Assembly: GCF_000317205.1 (NCBI RefSeq) | Contig: NZ_AJLK01000118.1 | Span: 21,048-85,047 of the forward strand | From: Fischerella muscicola PCC 7414 | GTDB taxonomy: Bacteria; Cyanobacteriota; Cyanobacteriia; Cyanobacteriales; Nostocaceae | Length of the DNA stretch: 64,000 bases | Reading direction: 5' to 3' | Part shown: piece after piece, positions 54,469 to 64,000 of the stretch | Position numbering within the stretch: the stretch's first letter is position 1 | How the letters are laid out: every line of letters begins with the position of its first letter | Program-made: the position numbers and the translations under genes | The notes under the pieces: model-generated | The model's database searches: none | What the model saw: only the letters and a program-made list of their open reading frames with translations | Told to the model about the DNA's origin: nothing

Positions 54469-55332
54469 AATTACTTATAGATAATAGGTAATGGGTAATC
54501 GATCATGGGTTTAAAACAATCTTCCCTAGTAATTACCAACAACAAAACACGATATCGTAAGCAATACTCCTATCCAATAACGAAACGAATGACTTTTGAC
54601 AAACAACAACGCTCACCAGCGAACTTTAATTGTACCGAGCTACATTAAGGAATTTTAAAGAAAAAATTATATTTTTTATACTTTTATGAATTGCAAATAA
54701 CTTCAGAACATAAAATCTTTCTGAAAATATGGTTAAGAAAAGATTATATAAGAATTTTTGATGGTAAACAATTAGTTTAACTATAAGTCTCATATTTTAT
54801 TTCTAAAAAACGACCTACTTTATATACCTTATTTTCCTTCTTGCCTTTCTTTTCCTATTGCCTATTGCCTGCCTCTACAAAAAGTTCATGAAGTAAATCA
54901 GATTGCTATAGAATAATTAAGACAATCTCCAGCAGGTGCTGTAGCAAGAATAGAAAAATTATGCTCACATCTCAAATATTTTGGTTAAAATCTATGTAAT
55001 TTAGCTTTTTTTCAAAGCTTAAATTCTCAATTTTCCACTAAAATTTTCTTAAGTGGCTCATTTACTGCTGTTGACCTAACATAGTTAACAAGTTATTAAA
55101 ACAAGCATTTGAGTGAGGTTTATCTACCTATTGAATTAGACATATATATCTTTTGTTCTATCTGATTTCTACCCAGCGATAGTTAAGAAATCCTTTATAA
55201 GAGTGCAATCACTACAAAAGCATTCTTGATTGCAATGCTACAAATTTGAATTCCGAATTCCAAATTGCATAGACACGTAGACACAAAGCGGCTTGTTGTA
55301 GAGTATTCCAAATTAAATTACAAAGGTGCAAA
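54469..55332. other. Longest spacer, upstream of phosphoketolase
   Basis: 864 bases. Mostly AT-rich (especially 54650-54830) with no supportable gene. A weak heptamer trace (GGTAATGGGTAATCG) lies at 54486-54500, and a piece of the dispersed repeat family (GTAGACACAAAGCGGCTTG) at 55276-55294. This is an unusually long leader for one gene and could hold regulatory sequences for xfp or an unseen small RNA. Confidence 0.5.
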
Positions 55333-57774
55333 ATGGTAGCAACACCCCCAAAACCAACCTCTGAAGAAATTAGCTCTATTAGCTGTTATGGCAAAGCACG
55401 GTCAACAGTTGAGGGTATGCCCCTTAGCTCTGATGAACTCCGTAAAATGCACGCATTCTGGCGTGCTGCCAACTACTTGGCTATTGGCATGATTTATCTG
55501 CGGGAGAACCCATTGCTCAGAGAACCTCTCAAACCCGAGCATATCAAGCATCGTTTATTAGGACATTGGGGTTCCAGTCCGGGGATCAGTTTTCTTTACA
55601 CTCACCTCAACCGCGTAATCAAAAAATTTGACCAGGACATGTTATACATAGTAGGTCCTGGTCACGGTGCGCCTGGATTCCTTGGCCCTTGTTACCTAGA
55701 AGGTAGCTATTCCCAATACTTTTCTGACTGTAGCGAAGACGAAGAGGGAATGAAGCGATTCTTCAAACAGTTCTCCTTCCCTGGTGGAATTGGTAGTCAT
55801 TGTACCCCTGAAACTCCTGGCTCGATTCACGAAGGAGGCGAACTAGGTTACAGCATATCTCATGCTTATGGTGCAGCATTTGATAACCCCAACTTGATTG
55901 TTGTTGCACTGGCTGGCGACGGAGAAGCCGAAACAGGTCCTTTAGCAACCTCCTGGCATTCTAATAAATTCATCAATCCCATTCGTGACGGTGCAGTGTT
56001 ACCTATTCTGCACCTGAATGGTTACAAAATTAACAACCCTACCATTTTGGCTCGTATCAGCCATGAAGAGCTAGAAGACCTGTATAAAGGTTATGGCTAC
56101 ACTCCCTACTTCGTGGAAGGCTCTGATCCCGAAAGTATGCATCAGGCAATGGCCGCAACTTTAGATCATTGCATATCGGAAATTCATAAAATTCAACAGG
56201 AAGCTCGTAGTAGTGGCATTCCTAAGCGTCCTCGCTGGCCGATGATTGTCATGCGTACTCCCAAGGGTTGGACTGGGCCCCAAGAAGTCGATGGACACAA
56301 AGTCGAAGGATTCTGGCGCGCTCACCAAGTGCCTATGGGAGGAATGCACAACAACCCAGAGCATCTGAGACTACTGCAAGAATGGATGCAAAGCTACAAG
56401 CCAGAAGAACTATTTGATGAGAATGGTACGTTATCCCCTGAAATTAAGGAAATGGCGCCTACTGGCTCAAAACGTTTGGGTTCAACTCCCTATGCTAATG
56501 GTGGTGTGCTGCGCCGTTCTCTGAGATTGCCTGATTTCTGCAACTACGGCGTTGAAGTTGAAAAGCCTGGAACAATTGAAGTTGAAAACACCAAGCCTCT
56601 GGGGGTTTTCTTGCGCGATGTCATCAAGTCGAACATATCTAATTTCCGCGTGTTTGGCCCCGACGAGACTACTTCCAATAAGCTGAATGCTGTTTACGAA
56701 GGCAGTAAGAAGTTTTGGATTGCCGGATATTTACCAGAAGATGCTGACGGTGGTGAACTGTCACCCGACGGTCGCGTCATGGAAATTTTGAGTGAACACA
56801 CCTTGGAAGGCTGGCTAGAAGGCTACTTGCTTACCGGTCGTCATGGCTTCTTCTCTACCTACGAAGCCTTTGTCCACGTGATTGATTCGATGGTGAACCA
56901 ACACGCCAAATGGCTGGAAATTAGTAAACATGTTAGCTGGCGCAAAGAAATTTCTTCGCTCAACATTTTGATTACCTCTACCGTGTGGCGGCAAGATCAC
57001 AACGGCTTCACTCACCAAGATCCAGGCTTTTTAGATTTGATTGTCAACAAGAGTGCAGATGTGGTTCGTGTGTATCTTCCCCCCGATGTCAACTCACTGT
57101 TGTCAGTTGCTGACCACTGTTTGCGCAGTCAGGACTACATCAATGTGATTGTGTGTGACAAGCAAATGCACTTGCAGTACCATGATATGGAAGCCGCTGT
57201 CCGCAATTGCACCAAGGGTATTGATATCTGGGAATGGGCCAGTACAGATGCTGGTGCAGAACCAGATGTAGTGCTAGCTTGTGCAGGTGACATTACCACC
57301 TTAGAGGCATTAGCAGCATCAGTTTTGTTGAGAGAAAATTTCCCTGACTTGAAAATCCGGTTTATTAACGTCATTGACTTGTTCAAGTTACAACCGAATA
57401 CAGAACATCCTCATGGTTTGAGCGATCGCGATTTTGACAGCCTCTTCACCCTCGATAAGCCAATCATCTTCAACTTCCACGGCTATCCTTGGTTAATTCA
57501 TCGCCTGGCTTACCGCCGTCATAACCACAACAACATGCATGTACGCGGTTACAAAGAAAAAGGCAACATTAACACGCCACTGGAGCTGGCGATCCAAAAT
57601 CAGATTGATCGTTTTAGTATAGCGATCGATGTGATTGATCGGGTTCCTAAACTCAAAGTAGCAGGCGCTCACGTCAAAGAAATGCTCAAGGATGAGCAAA
57701 TTTCCTGCCGTCATTATGCCTATGAACATGGTACTGATAAGCCTGAAATCGTGAATTGGAAGTGGCCTTACTAG
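55333..57774 (+). CDS. Xylulose-5-phosphate/fructose-6-phosphate phosphoketolase
   Basis: 813 aa thiamine-diphosphate enzyme that splits xylulose-5-P (and often fructose-6-P) with phosphate to acetyl-phosphate plus an aldose phosphate. Visible: [41 protein letters not shown], the ThDP/Mg site [30 protein letters not shown], and the C-terminal block [13 protein letters not shown]. Length is normal. In cyanobacteria this pathway bypasses lower glycolysis and feeds acetyl-CoA. PPK2 and phosphoglucomutase genes follow on the same strand with gaps of 212 and 121 bases. Confidence 0.95.
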   Translation: MVATPPKPTSEEISSISCYGKARSTVEGMPLSSDELRKMHAFWRAANYLAIGMIYLRENPLLREPLKPEHIKHRLLGHWGSSPGISFLYTHLNRVIKKFDQDMLYIVGPGHGAPGFLGPCYLEGSYSQYFSDCSEDEEGMKRFFKQFSFPGGIGSHCTPETPGSIHEGGELGYSISHAYGAAFDNPNLIVVALAGDGEAETGPLATSWHSNKFINPIRDGAVLPILHLNGYKINNPTILARISHEELEDLYKGYGYTPYFVEGSDPESMHQAMAATLDHCISEIHKIQQEARSSGIPKRPRWPMIVMRTPKGWTGPQEVDGHKVEGFWRAHQVPMGGMHNNPEHLRLLQEWMQSYKPEELFDENGTLSPEIKEMAPTGSKRLGSTPYANGGVLRRSLRLPDFCNYGVEVEKPGTIEVENTKPLGVFLRDVIKSNISNFRVFGPDETTSNKLNAVYEGSKKFWIAGYLPEDADGGELSPDGRVMEILSEHTLEGWLEGYLLTGRHGFFSTYEAFVHVIDSMVNQHAKWLEISKHVSWRKEISSLNILITSTVWRQDHNGFTHQDPGFLDLIVNKSADVVRVYLPPDVNSLLSVADHCLRSQDYINVIVCDKQMHLQYHDMEAAVRNCTKGIDIWEWASTDAGAEPDVVLACAGDITTLEALAASVLLRENFPDLKIRFINVIDLFKLQPNTEHPHGLSDRDFDSLFTLDKPIIFNFHGYPWLIHRLAYRRHNHNNMHVRGYKEKGNINTPLELAIQNQIDRFSIAIDVIDRVPKLKVAGAHVKEMLKDEQISCRHYAYEHGTDKPEIVNWKWPY

Positions 57775-57986
57775 TTAAGTAGGGTAAAGGGTAACTCAAG
57801 AAGGATGAAGGGTGAAGGGTGAAGGTTTTAAATTAAGTATATTTCCCTTTGCCCTTTACCCTTATATCAAGTTCGGATAATCACTTGAACTTTACATACC
57901 CATTATGAGCGCAACTCTTAGGTAATACTCCACTTAGCAATTACCAATTAGCCCTTACCCTTTTCCCAACTCCCTAGTCTAAAGCT
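57775..57986. repeat. Spacer with GGGTGAA heptamers
   Basis: Holds GATGAAGGGTGAAGGGTGAA near 57804, a further heptamer type (GGGTGAA), and CCTTTGCCCTTTACCCTT downstream that can pair loosely with GGGTAAAGGGTAA upstream. No gene is supported. Confidence 0.65.
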
Positions 57987-58880
57987 ATGTCTTACGCAGA
58001 CTTTCTAACTCGCTTGAATCCCAAAGCCATGATTGTTCGACCTGGAGCAAAGATCAAGATGAAAGATTTTGCTCCTAATTACACAGGCAATTTTCAAAAA
58101 AGTGAAGCTCAAGAGTTATTACAAATCGGGGTCAAGGAGTTAGCGAAGTATCAAGATATACTTTATGCCCAGGATACCTATGCTTTGCTAATCATTCTTC
58201 AAGCTTTAGATGCCGCTGGTAAAGATGGCACAATCAAACATGTCATGTCAGGGATAAATCCTCAAGGTTGCCAAGTATTTAGTTTCAAAGCTCCTTCCGC
58301 CGAGGAATTAGATCATGACTATTTGTGGCGATCGTTCAAAGCTTTACCAGAACGAGGACGCATCGGGATCTTTAATCGTTCTTACTACGAAGAAGTGCTA
58401 GTGGTGCGTGTACATCCAGAACTCCTCGCCAAGCAAAAATTGCCGCCTCCAACAAAAGACAAACACATTTGGCAACAACGGTTTGAAGAGATCAATAATT
58501 TTGAAAAATATCTCGTTAATAACGGCATTATCGTACTGAAATTTTTTCTCAACGTCTCAAAGGAAGAGCAGAAAAAGCGCTTTTTAAAGCGAATAGAACT
58601 TCCGGAGAAGAATTGGAAATTTTCTATCAGTGATGTCAAAGAACGACAATTTTGGGATGAATACATGCAGGCATACGAGGATGTCTTCAACCATACCAGT
58701 ACAGAATGGGCGCCTTGGCATATTATCCCAGCAGATCATAAATGGTTTACCCGCATTGCTGTAGGCTACTTTATCTACGAAAAATTGAAATCCCTGAACT
58801 TGGCGTATCCCAAAGTTAGTGAAGAACATTACGCACAACTGTTAAAAGCAAAGGAAATCCTGGAAACAGAGGAAGGTTAA
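57987..58880 (+). CDS. Polyphosphate kinase 2 family protein
   Basis: 297 aa single-domain PPK2, which moves phosphate between polyphosphate and nucleotides. Walker A LDAAGKDGTIKHVMSGI (Lys79), the lid region RSFKALPERGRIGIFNRSYYEEVLVVRVHPE, and the C-terminal HIIPADHKWFTRIAVGYFI are characteristic. Whether it prefers AMP, ADP or GDP cannot be told safely; the FNRSYYE form of the Walker B region is one I associate with polyphosphate:AMP-type members. Between phosphoketolase and pgm on the same strand. Confidence 0.9.
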   Translation: MSYADFLTRLNPKAMIVRPGAKIKMKDFAPNYTGNFQKSEAQELLQIGVKELAKYQDILYAQDTYALLIILQALDAAGKDGTIKHVMSGINPQGCQVFSFKAPSAEELDHDYLWRSFKALPERGRIGIFNRSYYEEVLVVRVHPELLAKQKLPPPTKDKHIWQQRFEEINNFEKYLVNNGIIVLKFFLNVSKEEQKKRFLKRIELPEKNWKFSISDVKERQFWDEYMQAYEDVFNHTSTEWAPWHIIPADHKWFTRIAVGYFIYEKLKSLNLAYPKVSEEHYAQLLKAKEILETEEG

Positions 58881-59001
58881 AGGGTAAAGGGAAAATTCAA
58901 TACCTTTAATCTTTCCCATTGTCCCTTGCCCCAACTTCTGTAAGAAGTCATTTCACGGTATTCTGGACGTAGCCAAACCATAGCAGCATAGGTCGAGCGC
59001 C

Positions 59002-60666
59002 ATGCAGACAACAGCCGCAGAACAAATCAATCCCTTGGCTGGGAAACCTGCTCCAGCCGATATTTTGATTGATGTCGAACAGCTTTTGGATCAATACTAC
59101 ACGGTTCATCCCGATCCCGATAATCCACTACAACGCGTTAGTTTTGGTACATCCGGTCATCGTGGTTCTTCTGCCAATGGCACATTCAACGAAGACCATA
59201 TTTTAGCCGTATCTCAGGCGGTTGCTGAGTATCGCCAGAGTCAGGGTATTAATGGGCCGCTGTACATGGGTATGGATACACACGCACTCTCGGCTCCTGC
59301 TCAAAAGTCTGCGTTAGAAGTGCTAGCAGCTAATAATATAGAAGTTTACATTGCTGCGGGCGAAGGTTACGCAATATACACGCCCACACCAGCAGTATCT
59401 CATGCCATTCTTTGCTACAACAAAGGTAGAACTAGTGGTTTAGCAGATGGGATCATTATTACCCCATCCCATAACCCACCTAGTGATGGTGGTTTTAAAT
59501 ATAACCCACCTTCTGGTGGTCCGGCGGAACCAGAAATTACCAAGTGGATTCAAACCCGTGCCAATGAGTTGATGGCAAATCAAAACCGGGATGTGAAGCG
59601 CATTCCTTACGAATCTGCTATCAAGGCAGCCACGACTCACTATTTTGACTTTATTACTCCCTACGTCAATGATTTAGAAAATATCATCGACATTGACGTC
59701 ATCAAATCCTCTGGTATCCGCATCGGCGTTGATCCCCTGGGTGGCTCGAATATTGCCTACTGGCAACCGATCGCTGAACGTTATGGTTTAAATATCACCG
59801 TAGTTAACAACACCGTTGATCCAACTTTCCGCTTCATGAGTGTAGATTGGGACGGCAAGATCCGCATGGACTGCTCATCACCCTACGCTATGGCTAGTTT
59901 GGTCAAGATTAAGGATGACTACGATATCGCCTTTGGCAATGACACAGACTCTGATCGCCATGGGATCGTCACCTCCAGCGTCGGCTTGATGAACCCCAAC
60001 CACTTCCTGTCTGTGGCAATTTGGTATTTATTTACCAATCGTAGTGGCTGGCCGGCAACAAGTGCGATCGGTAAAACTTTGGTCAGTAGCAGCATGATTG
60101 ACCGAGTGGGTAAAGACATCGGACGGCAGGTATGTGAAGTACCCGTCGGCTTTAAGTGGTTTGTAGACGGTTTGCTTGATGGTTCCTTTGGCTTTGGTGG
60201 TGAAGAAAGTGCTGGTGCTTCTTTCTTGCGTAAGGATGGAACTGTCTGGACGACAGATAAAGATGGTATAATCTTAGACTTGTTAGCAGCAGAAATTACG
60301 GCGCGTACAGGTAAAGACCCTGGCTTGCACTACCAAGACTTAACAGCAAAACTAGGCAAACCGTTCTATAAGCGGATCGATTCTCCCGCTTCGCCAGAAC
60401 AAAAAGCGCGTCTGGGTAAACTTGCACCGGAAGATGTGAAAGCATCCACCCTTGCAGGTGATCCTATTACTGCCAAATTAACGAATGCTCCTGGTAACAA
60501 TGCGCCAATTGGTGGACTGAAGGTAACGACTGAAAACGGCTGGTTTGCTGCTCGTCCCTCTGGTACAGAGAATGTATGTAAGGTCTATGCTGAAAGCTTT
60601 AAGAGCGAAGCTCATCTAGAGGAGATTTTGCAAGAAGCAACACAAATTGTTGCTAATGTCGTTTAA
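59002..60666 (+). CDS. pgm: Phosphoglucomutase (alpha-D-glucose specific)
   Basis: 554 aa, interconverts glucose-1-P and glucose-6-P. N-terminal [15 protein letters not shown], the catalytic phosphoserine loop [24 protein letters not shown] (Ser near 157), the metal loop [10 protein letters not shown], sugar-binding GGEESAG, and the phosphate-binding C-terminal [14 protein letters not shown]. It connects glycogen phosphorylase (20.2-22.7 kb) to the hexose-phosphate pool and to the phosphoketolase route encoded just upstream. Confidence 0.95.
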   Translation: MQTTAAEQINPLAGKPAPADILIDVEQLLDQYYTVHPDPDNPLQRVSFGTSGHRGSSANGTFNEDHILAVSQAVAEYRQSQGINGPLYMGMDTHALSAPAQKSALEVLAANNIEVYIAAGEGYAIYTPTPAVSHAILCYNKGRTSGLADGIIITPSHNPPSDGGFKYNPPSGGPAEPEITKWIQTRANELMANQNRDVKRIPYESAIKAATTHYFDFITPYVNDLENIIDIDVIKSSGIRIGVDPLGGSNIAYWQPIAERYGLNITVVNNTVDPTFRFMSVDWDGKIRMDCSSPYAMASLVKIKDDYDIAFGNDTDSDRHGIVTSSVGLMNPNHFLSVAIWYLFTNRSGWPATSAIGKTLVSSSMIDRVGKDIGRQVCEVPVGFKWFVDGLLDGSFGFGGEESAGASFLRKDGTVWTTDKDGIILDLLAAEITARTGKDPGLHYQDLTAKLGKPFYKRIDSPASPEQKARLGKLAPEDVKASTLAGDPITAKLTNAPGNNAPIGGLKVTTENGWFAARPSGTENVCKVYAESFKSEAHLEEILQEATQIVANVV

Positions 60667-60967
60667 TTGCTGCATCTTTTAAGGTCACAATCAAAACTAG
60701 TCGCCGCTCTAGAATAAATTAGGGCGGCAATTATTATGGTTTTATGATGTAGCAATAGCTGCTGAAAATTTTTCATAATTAACTATAAATGATTCATAAT
60801 TTGATAAGAATCCTTCATACCTTGAAAGGTCTTATACCAATTCGCAAAATTTCTACTGGACATAAATAATGTTTGGAAAATAGCACAGCCGTGCTAACCT
60901 AGCATCTACATATGTAGCCTCCTTTTGGAGAATTGGTTTTATTTACTTTTGACTCTTTACTTTCTAA
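60667..60967. other. Spacer between pgm and tldD
   Basis: 301 bases, no gene supported. It contains a short hairpin, TAGCACAGCCGTGCTA (60881-60896), whose AC-AGCC-GT core matches the hairpin at 25095-25118. Confidence 0.55.
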
Positions 60968-62410
60968 ATGTGGTCTGAACTCACAAAAGCGATCGCTAAC
61001 ATCAATCTTCCTGCTGACTGGCTCGGTATCCGAGTAGTTAAAGACACCTCTTCTCATCATGCTGTCCGTGATGGCTTACCTCAACGCAACGGTAAATCTG
61101 TCACCACAGGAGCCATGCTAGAAGTCATGGTTGATGGCTGTATCGGCTATGCAGCAACTAATTCTCTCCAACTGACGAGTCTACAAAATGCCGCGAAACA
61201 AGCGTATCAACAAGCACTAACAGCTAAGCAGTGGTGGATACATTCTTTTCAAGCCACAAGTGAACGCCCCAAAGTGGTTGGTGAATACGTTTCACCTTTT
61301 GTTGAACCATTAAATAGTCTCAGTGCTGGGGAAATTAACGATTTACTAGTCCGGATCTGCCAATCACTAAAAGTTTCTGAGCAAATTGTGAAAACTACTG
61401 CTGGTGCGAATACTGGTGAAAGAGAAACATGGTTTGTCAGCAGTAACGGCTCAGAAGTATATCAAAAATTTTTGTTTCTCAGTACCCACTATGGAGCGAT
61501 CGCCCAAGATGGAGCGATCGTGCAGCAGCGCACTAACAATGGTTGGGAAGCAAACTATTTCCAAGGTGGTATGGAATTACTCCAACCAGAAAATCTCTGG
61601 CAAAGAGTACAGCGAATTGGGGAAGAAGCAGTAGAACTCTTAACAGCAGAAGAATGTCCCACCACACGCACTAATCTAGTATTAGCCCCAGACCAAATGA
61701 TGCTACAAATTCATGAAAGTGTGGGACATCCCTTAGAATTAGACAGAATTTTGGGAGATGAGCGCAACTACGCTGGTGGTAGCTTTGTGAATAAAAGTGA
61801 TTTTGGGGTTTTGGTTTACGGTTCTCCCTTGATGAATATTACCTTTGATCCCACTGTTTCCGGTGAATCAGCTAGTTATGGTTACGATGACACTGGTGCA
61901 ATAGCAACACGAGAATATTTAATCAAGGAAGGGGTGCTATTGCGGGGTTTGGGTAGTTTAGAAAGTCAAAAAAGAGCAGGTGTACCAGGAGTAGCTTGTG
62001 CGCGTGCTTGTTCTTGGAATCGACCTGCGATCGACCGGATGGCAAACTTAAATTTAGAACCAGGTAAAGCTTCTTTTGAGGAAATTATTGCTGACATAGA
62101 ACACGGCGTTTACATGGAATCCAATCGTTCCTGGTCAATAGACGATCGCCGTTATAAATTTCAATTTGGTTGTGAATACGCTAAATTAATTGAGAACGGT
62201 AAATTAACCAAAACCTTGCGTAATCCCAACTATCGAGCTACAACTCCGGAATTTTGGCACAGCTTAACTAAAGTCGGAAACTCTTCAACCTGGGAGATGT
62301 ACGGCACTCCCTACTGTGGTAAAGGAGAACCAAATCAAGCTATTTGGGTAGGACATGGTTCACCCGTTTGTCAATTTGCTAACGTCGAAGTATTCGGTGG
62401 TGGCGCGTAA
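60968..62410 (+). CDS. tldD: TldD-family metalloprotease subunit
   Basis: 480 aa of the TldD/PmbA family, which forms a TldD-TldE protease that degrades unfolded peptides and processes some peptide natural products. The zinc motif HESVGH lies in MMLQIHESVGHPLELDRI (about 248-253). ATRN-type C-terminal features RAGVPGVACARACSW and GHGSPVCQFANVEV are seen, the latter with a possible Cys ligand. ATG at 60968. The partner gene follows 98 bases downstream on the same strand. Confidence 0.9.
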   Translation: MWSELTKAIANINLPADWLGIRVVKDTSSHHAVRDGLPQRNGKSVTTGAMLEVMVDGCIGYAATNSLQLTSLQNAAKQAYQQALTAKQWWIHSFQATSERPKVVGEYVSPFVEPLNSLSAGEINDLLVRICQSLKVSEQIVKTTAGANTGERETWFVSSNGSEVYQKFLFLSTHYGAIAQDGAIVQQRTNNGWEANYFQGGMELLQPENLWQRVQRIGEEAVELLTAEECPTTRTNLVLAPDQMMLQIHESVGHPLELDRILGDERNYAGGSFVNKSDFGVLVYGSPLMNITFDPTVSGESASYGYDDTGAIATREYLIKEGVLLRGLGSLESQKRAGVPGVACARACSWNRPAIDRMANLNLEPGKASFEEIIADIEHGVYMESNRSWSIDDRRYKFQFGCEYAKLIENGKLTKTLRNPNYRATTPEFWHSLTKVGNSSTWEMYGTPYCGKGEPNQAIWVGHGSPVCQFANVEVFGGGA

Positions 62411-62508
62411 ATAGAAGATGGGGAGAATGTAGAATCAAACTCTCCCCACCACCCCACCACCCCATCACAAAAGCGGCTCCCTACTTCCCTTTTCAAATAG
62501 GAATTTAG
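62411..62508. repeat. CACCCC repeat piece in the tldD-pmbA gap
   Basis: Contains CTCCCCACCACCCCACCACC followed by CCATCAC, nearly identical to the C-rich end of the insert within ldpA (16134-16167). It shows how this repeat type lodges between co-oriented genes. Confidence 0.75.
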
Positions 62509-63855
62509 ATGAAATACGAGGAATTATCTACTTTAGAAGTCAGCTTTAACCAACTGATTGATACTCTCTTGCTTAAAAAAGCAGCAACAGAAGAATTCAC
62601 TGTCAAATTAAATAGTGAACGTAGTCAATTTACTCGTTTCAATCATGCCAAAGTCAGACAAACTGGTATAGTTGCTGATGGCTGGATTGACTTTACTTTA
62701 ATGCAAGACCAGCGCAGTAGTTTTCGTCAAATTCCTTTTACTGGTAATTGGGAAATAGATTGGCAAGTAACATACAAAGCTTTGCAAGAATTACGCGAAG
62801 AACTTCCCTTGCTACCTTTAGATCCTTATTTAGTATTGCCATTAGGAACTAACACTAGTCGCGAAATTCATACTGGTAATTTATTGGTTGAAGAAGCAGT
62901 AGTACCAGAAGTTTTAGAATCAGTGGCAGAATTAGATTTCACCGGCTTTTATGCTGGGGGAACTGTTGTTAATGCTTATGCCGATTCTTGTGGTCAAAAA
63001 CACTGGTTTGCCACTGATTCTTTTACCCTAGATTATTCTATATTTAACTCCGAAGGACAAGCTGTTAAAGGTATATTTGCGGGTAGTGATTGGCATCAAC
63101 AAGCTTATATCCACAAAATCCAAGAAGCAAAAAAGCAACTAGAATTACTGGCTCGTCCAATCAAGCAATTACCACGGGGGCAATATAGAACTTATTTTGC
63201 ACCAGCCGCAGTAGCAGATTTATTAATGATGCTTTCTTGGGGTGGTACAAGCGAAGCTGATTTACAACAGGGAAATAGTGCTTTAGCCGCTCTTTCGCGT
63301 GGAGAAAAACAACTTTCTTCTAAGTTTAATCTGAAAGAAAACTTTCAACGAGGAACAGTACCCCGTTTTAATGAATGGGGAGAAATGGCAGCACTAGAAT
63401 TACCAATCATTACTCAAGGAGTTTTAGTAAATACTTTGATAAATTCTCGTACTGCCAAGGAATATCAAAAAACTGCTAACGGTGCTAATAGTTATGAATC
63501 TTTACGTGCGCCAGAAATCAGTCCGGGTAGTTTAGAATTTGACCGAATTCTACCCAGTTTGGATACAGGATTATATGTATCAAACTTGCATTACTTAAAT
63601 TGGAGCGATCGCCCCACAGGTAGAATTACTGGTATGACCCGTTATGCCTGTTTTTGGGTAGAAAATGGTGAGATCATCGCACCAATAGATAATTTGCGAT
63701 TTGACGATAGTCTTTATCGCTTTTGGGGTGAAAATTTACTCGATTTCACAAATTTTCAAGAATTCATCCCTGAAGTTGGGACTTATGAAGGTCGGCAACT
63801 AGGAGGTAGTATGGTTCCTGGAATTTTGGTGGAAGATTTTATTTATACATTGTAA
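62509..63855 (+). CDS. PmbA/TldE-family partner protein
   Basis: 448 aa of the same superfamily as the upstream TldD, but lacking the H-E-x-x-x-H motif, as expected for the non-catalytic TldE/PmbA partner. Recognisable: FTRFNHAKVRQTGIVADGWI near the N-terminus, FYAGGTVVNAYADS, LPRGQYRTYFAPAAVADLL, and the C-terminal NLRFDDSLYRFWGENL with GGSMVPGILVEDF. ATG at 62509. It is probably expressed with tldD. Confidence 0.88.
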   Translation: MKYEELSTLEVSFNQLIDTLLLKKAATEEFTVKLNSERSQFTRFNHAKVRQTGIVADGWIDFTLMQDQRSSFRQIPFTGNWEIDWQVTYKALQELREELPLLPLDPYLVLPLGTNTSREIHTGNLLVEEAVVPEVLESVAELDFTGFYAGGTVVNAYADSCGQKHWFATDSFTLDYSIFNSEGQAVKGIFAGSDWHQQAYIHKIQEAKKQLELLARPIKQLPRGQYRTYFAPAAVADLLMMLSWGGTSEADLQQGNSALAALSRGEKQLSSKFNLKENFQRGTVPRFNEWGEMAALELPIITQGVLVNTLINSRTAKEYQKTANGANSYESLRAPEISPGSLEFDRILPSLDTGLYVSNLHYLNWSDRPTGRITGMTRYACFWVENGEIIAPIDNLRFDDSLYRFWGENLLDFTNFQEFIPEVGTYEGRQLGGSMVPGILVEDFIYTL

Positions 63856-64000
63856 GGTGATGATATTTTACACAAATCATCTACATGACAAAATAAAGCA
63901 TCTAAACTAAAGATAGACAGGTGCTGGATTTGACGTTTCATTTTCAGCTTACTACCTGTCCCTTTCCTTATCCCAAATTCAGATTGGTGATAGTTAAAAC
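63856..64000. other. 3' edge of the window
   Basis: 145 bases after the pmbA-like gene. I see no gene or clear terminator. Confidence 0.4.

Noticed and set aside
54469..55332. A hidden tRNA or structured RNA in the long spacer before phosphoketolase
   Set aside because: I found no cloverleaf pattern, T-loop GGTTCRA motif or clear hairpin-terminator there by eye.

Overview
The window is chromosomal DNA of a cyanobacterium, most likely a filamentous Nostocales-type organism. Direct signs are the frequent HIP1 octamer GCGATCGC, heptameric short tandem repeats (GGTAATT, CCAACCA types) between genes, and a gene set that includes ldpA, a Ycf45-like ATPase, a cyanobacteriochrome-type GAF receptor, class I aldolase, phosphoketolase, and DUF4079- and DUF1997-like proteins. 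Genes are on both strands, mostly single or in pairs, and are separated by long repeat-rich spacers. I saw no rRNA, tRNA or CRISPR array.

Layout. 1-7.9 kb: 3' end of a squalene/phytoene synthase gene, a GGDEF/EAL remnant, ftsH, an FMN reductase, an unrecognised protein and pyrC. 8.4-10.1 kb: lepB and a MOSC protein. 10.6-18.2 kb: a same-strand run of three receiver-domain signalling proteins (RR-GGDEF-EAL, RR-GGDEF, RR-histidine kinase), then ldpA and a Ycf45-like R3H ATPase. 18.4-27.4 kb: DUF1269 protein, truncated pyruvate kinase, cNMP-binding protein, glycogen phosphorylase, MFS transporter and GH65 phosphorylase. 28-36.2 kb: lipase, a disordered protein, TPR protein, rsmE, PBP4-type carboxypeptidase and a photoreceptor-like chemoreceptor. 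37-46 kb: class I aldolase, aspartate aminotransferase, an M16 peptidase pair, a peptidoglycan-binding protein, two small proteins and a dead ISAs1-type element. 46-54.5 kb: CobE-like protein, cytochrome b561-like protein, a 587-aa unknown, ankyrin protein, DUF4079, DUF1997, an NAD(P)-binding protein, a lambda-endolysin-like protein and menH. 55-64 kb: phosphoketolase, PPK2, phosphoglucomutase, TldD and PmbA/TldE.

Functional themes. Carbon reserve and sugar-phosphate metabolism recurs (glycogen phosphorylase, GH65 phosphorylase, class I aldolase, phosphoketolase, phosphoglucomutase, a pyruvate kinase fragment), with PPK2 linking polyphosphate to nucleotides. Signalling is the second theme: c-di-GMP enzymes, a two-component kinase, the clock-input Fe-S protein LdpA and a chemoreceptor with both cysteines of a DXCF cyanobacteriochrome.

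The most unusual layer is repeat biology. There are three ~102-bp elements with terminal inverted repeats, a 562-bp ISAs1 derivative with intact ends and an 8-bp target duplication, several perfect palindromes, and dispersed G-rich and heptameric repeats that have entered coding regions: in frame inside ldpA and inside a histidine kinase, and at the 3' ends of a GGDEF gene and an M16 gene. Several genes are decayed (GGDEF/EAL, pyruvate kinase, transposase, an unidentified C-terminal fragment). I found no convincing new multi-gene defence or biosynthetic system. The strongest leads are the DXCF chemoreceptor and the repeat elements.
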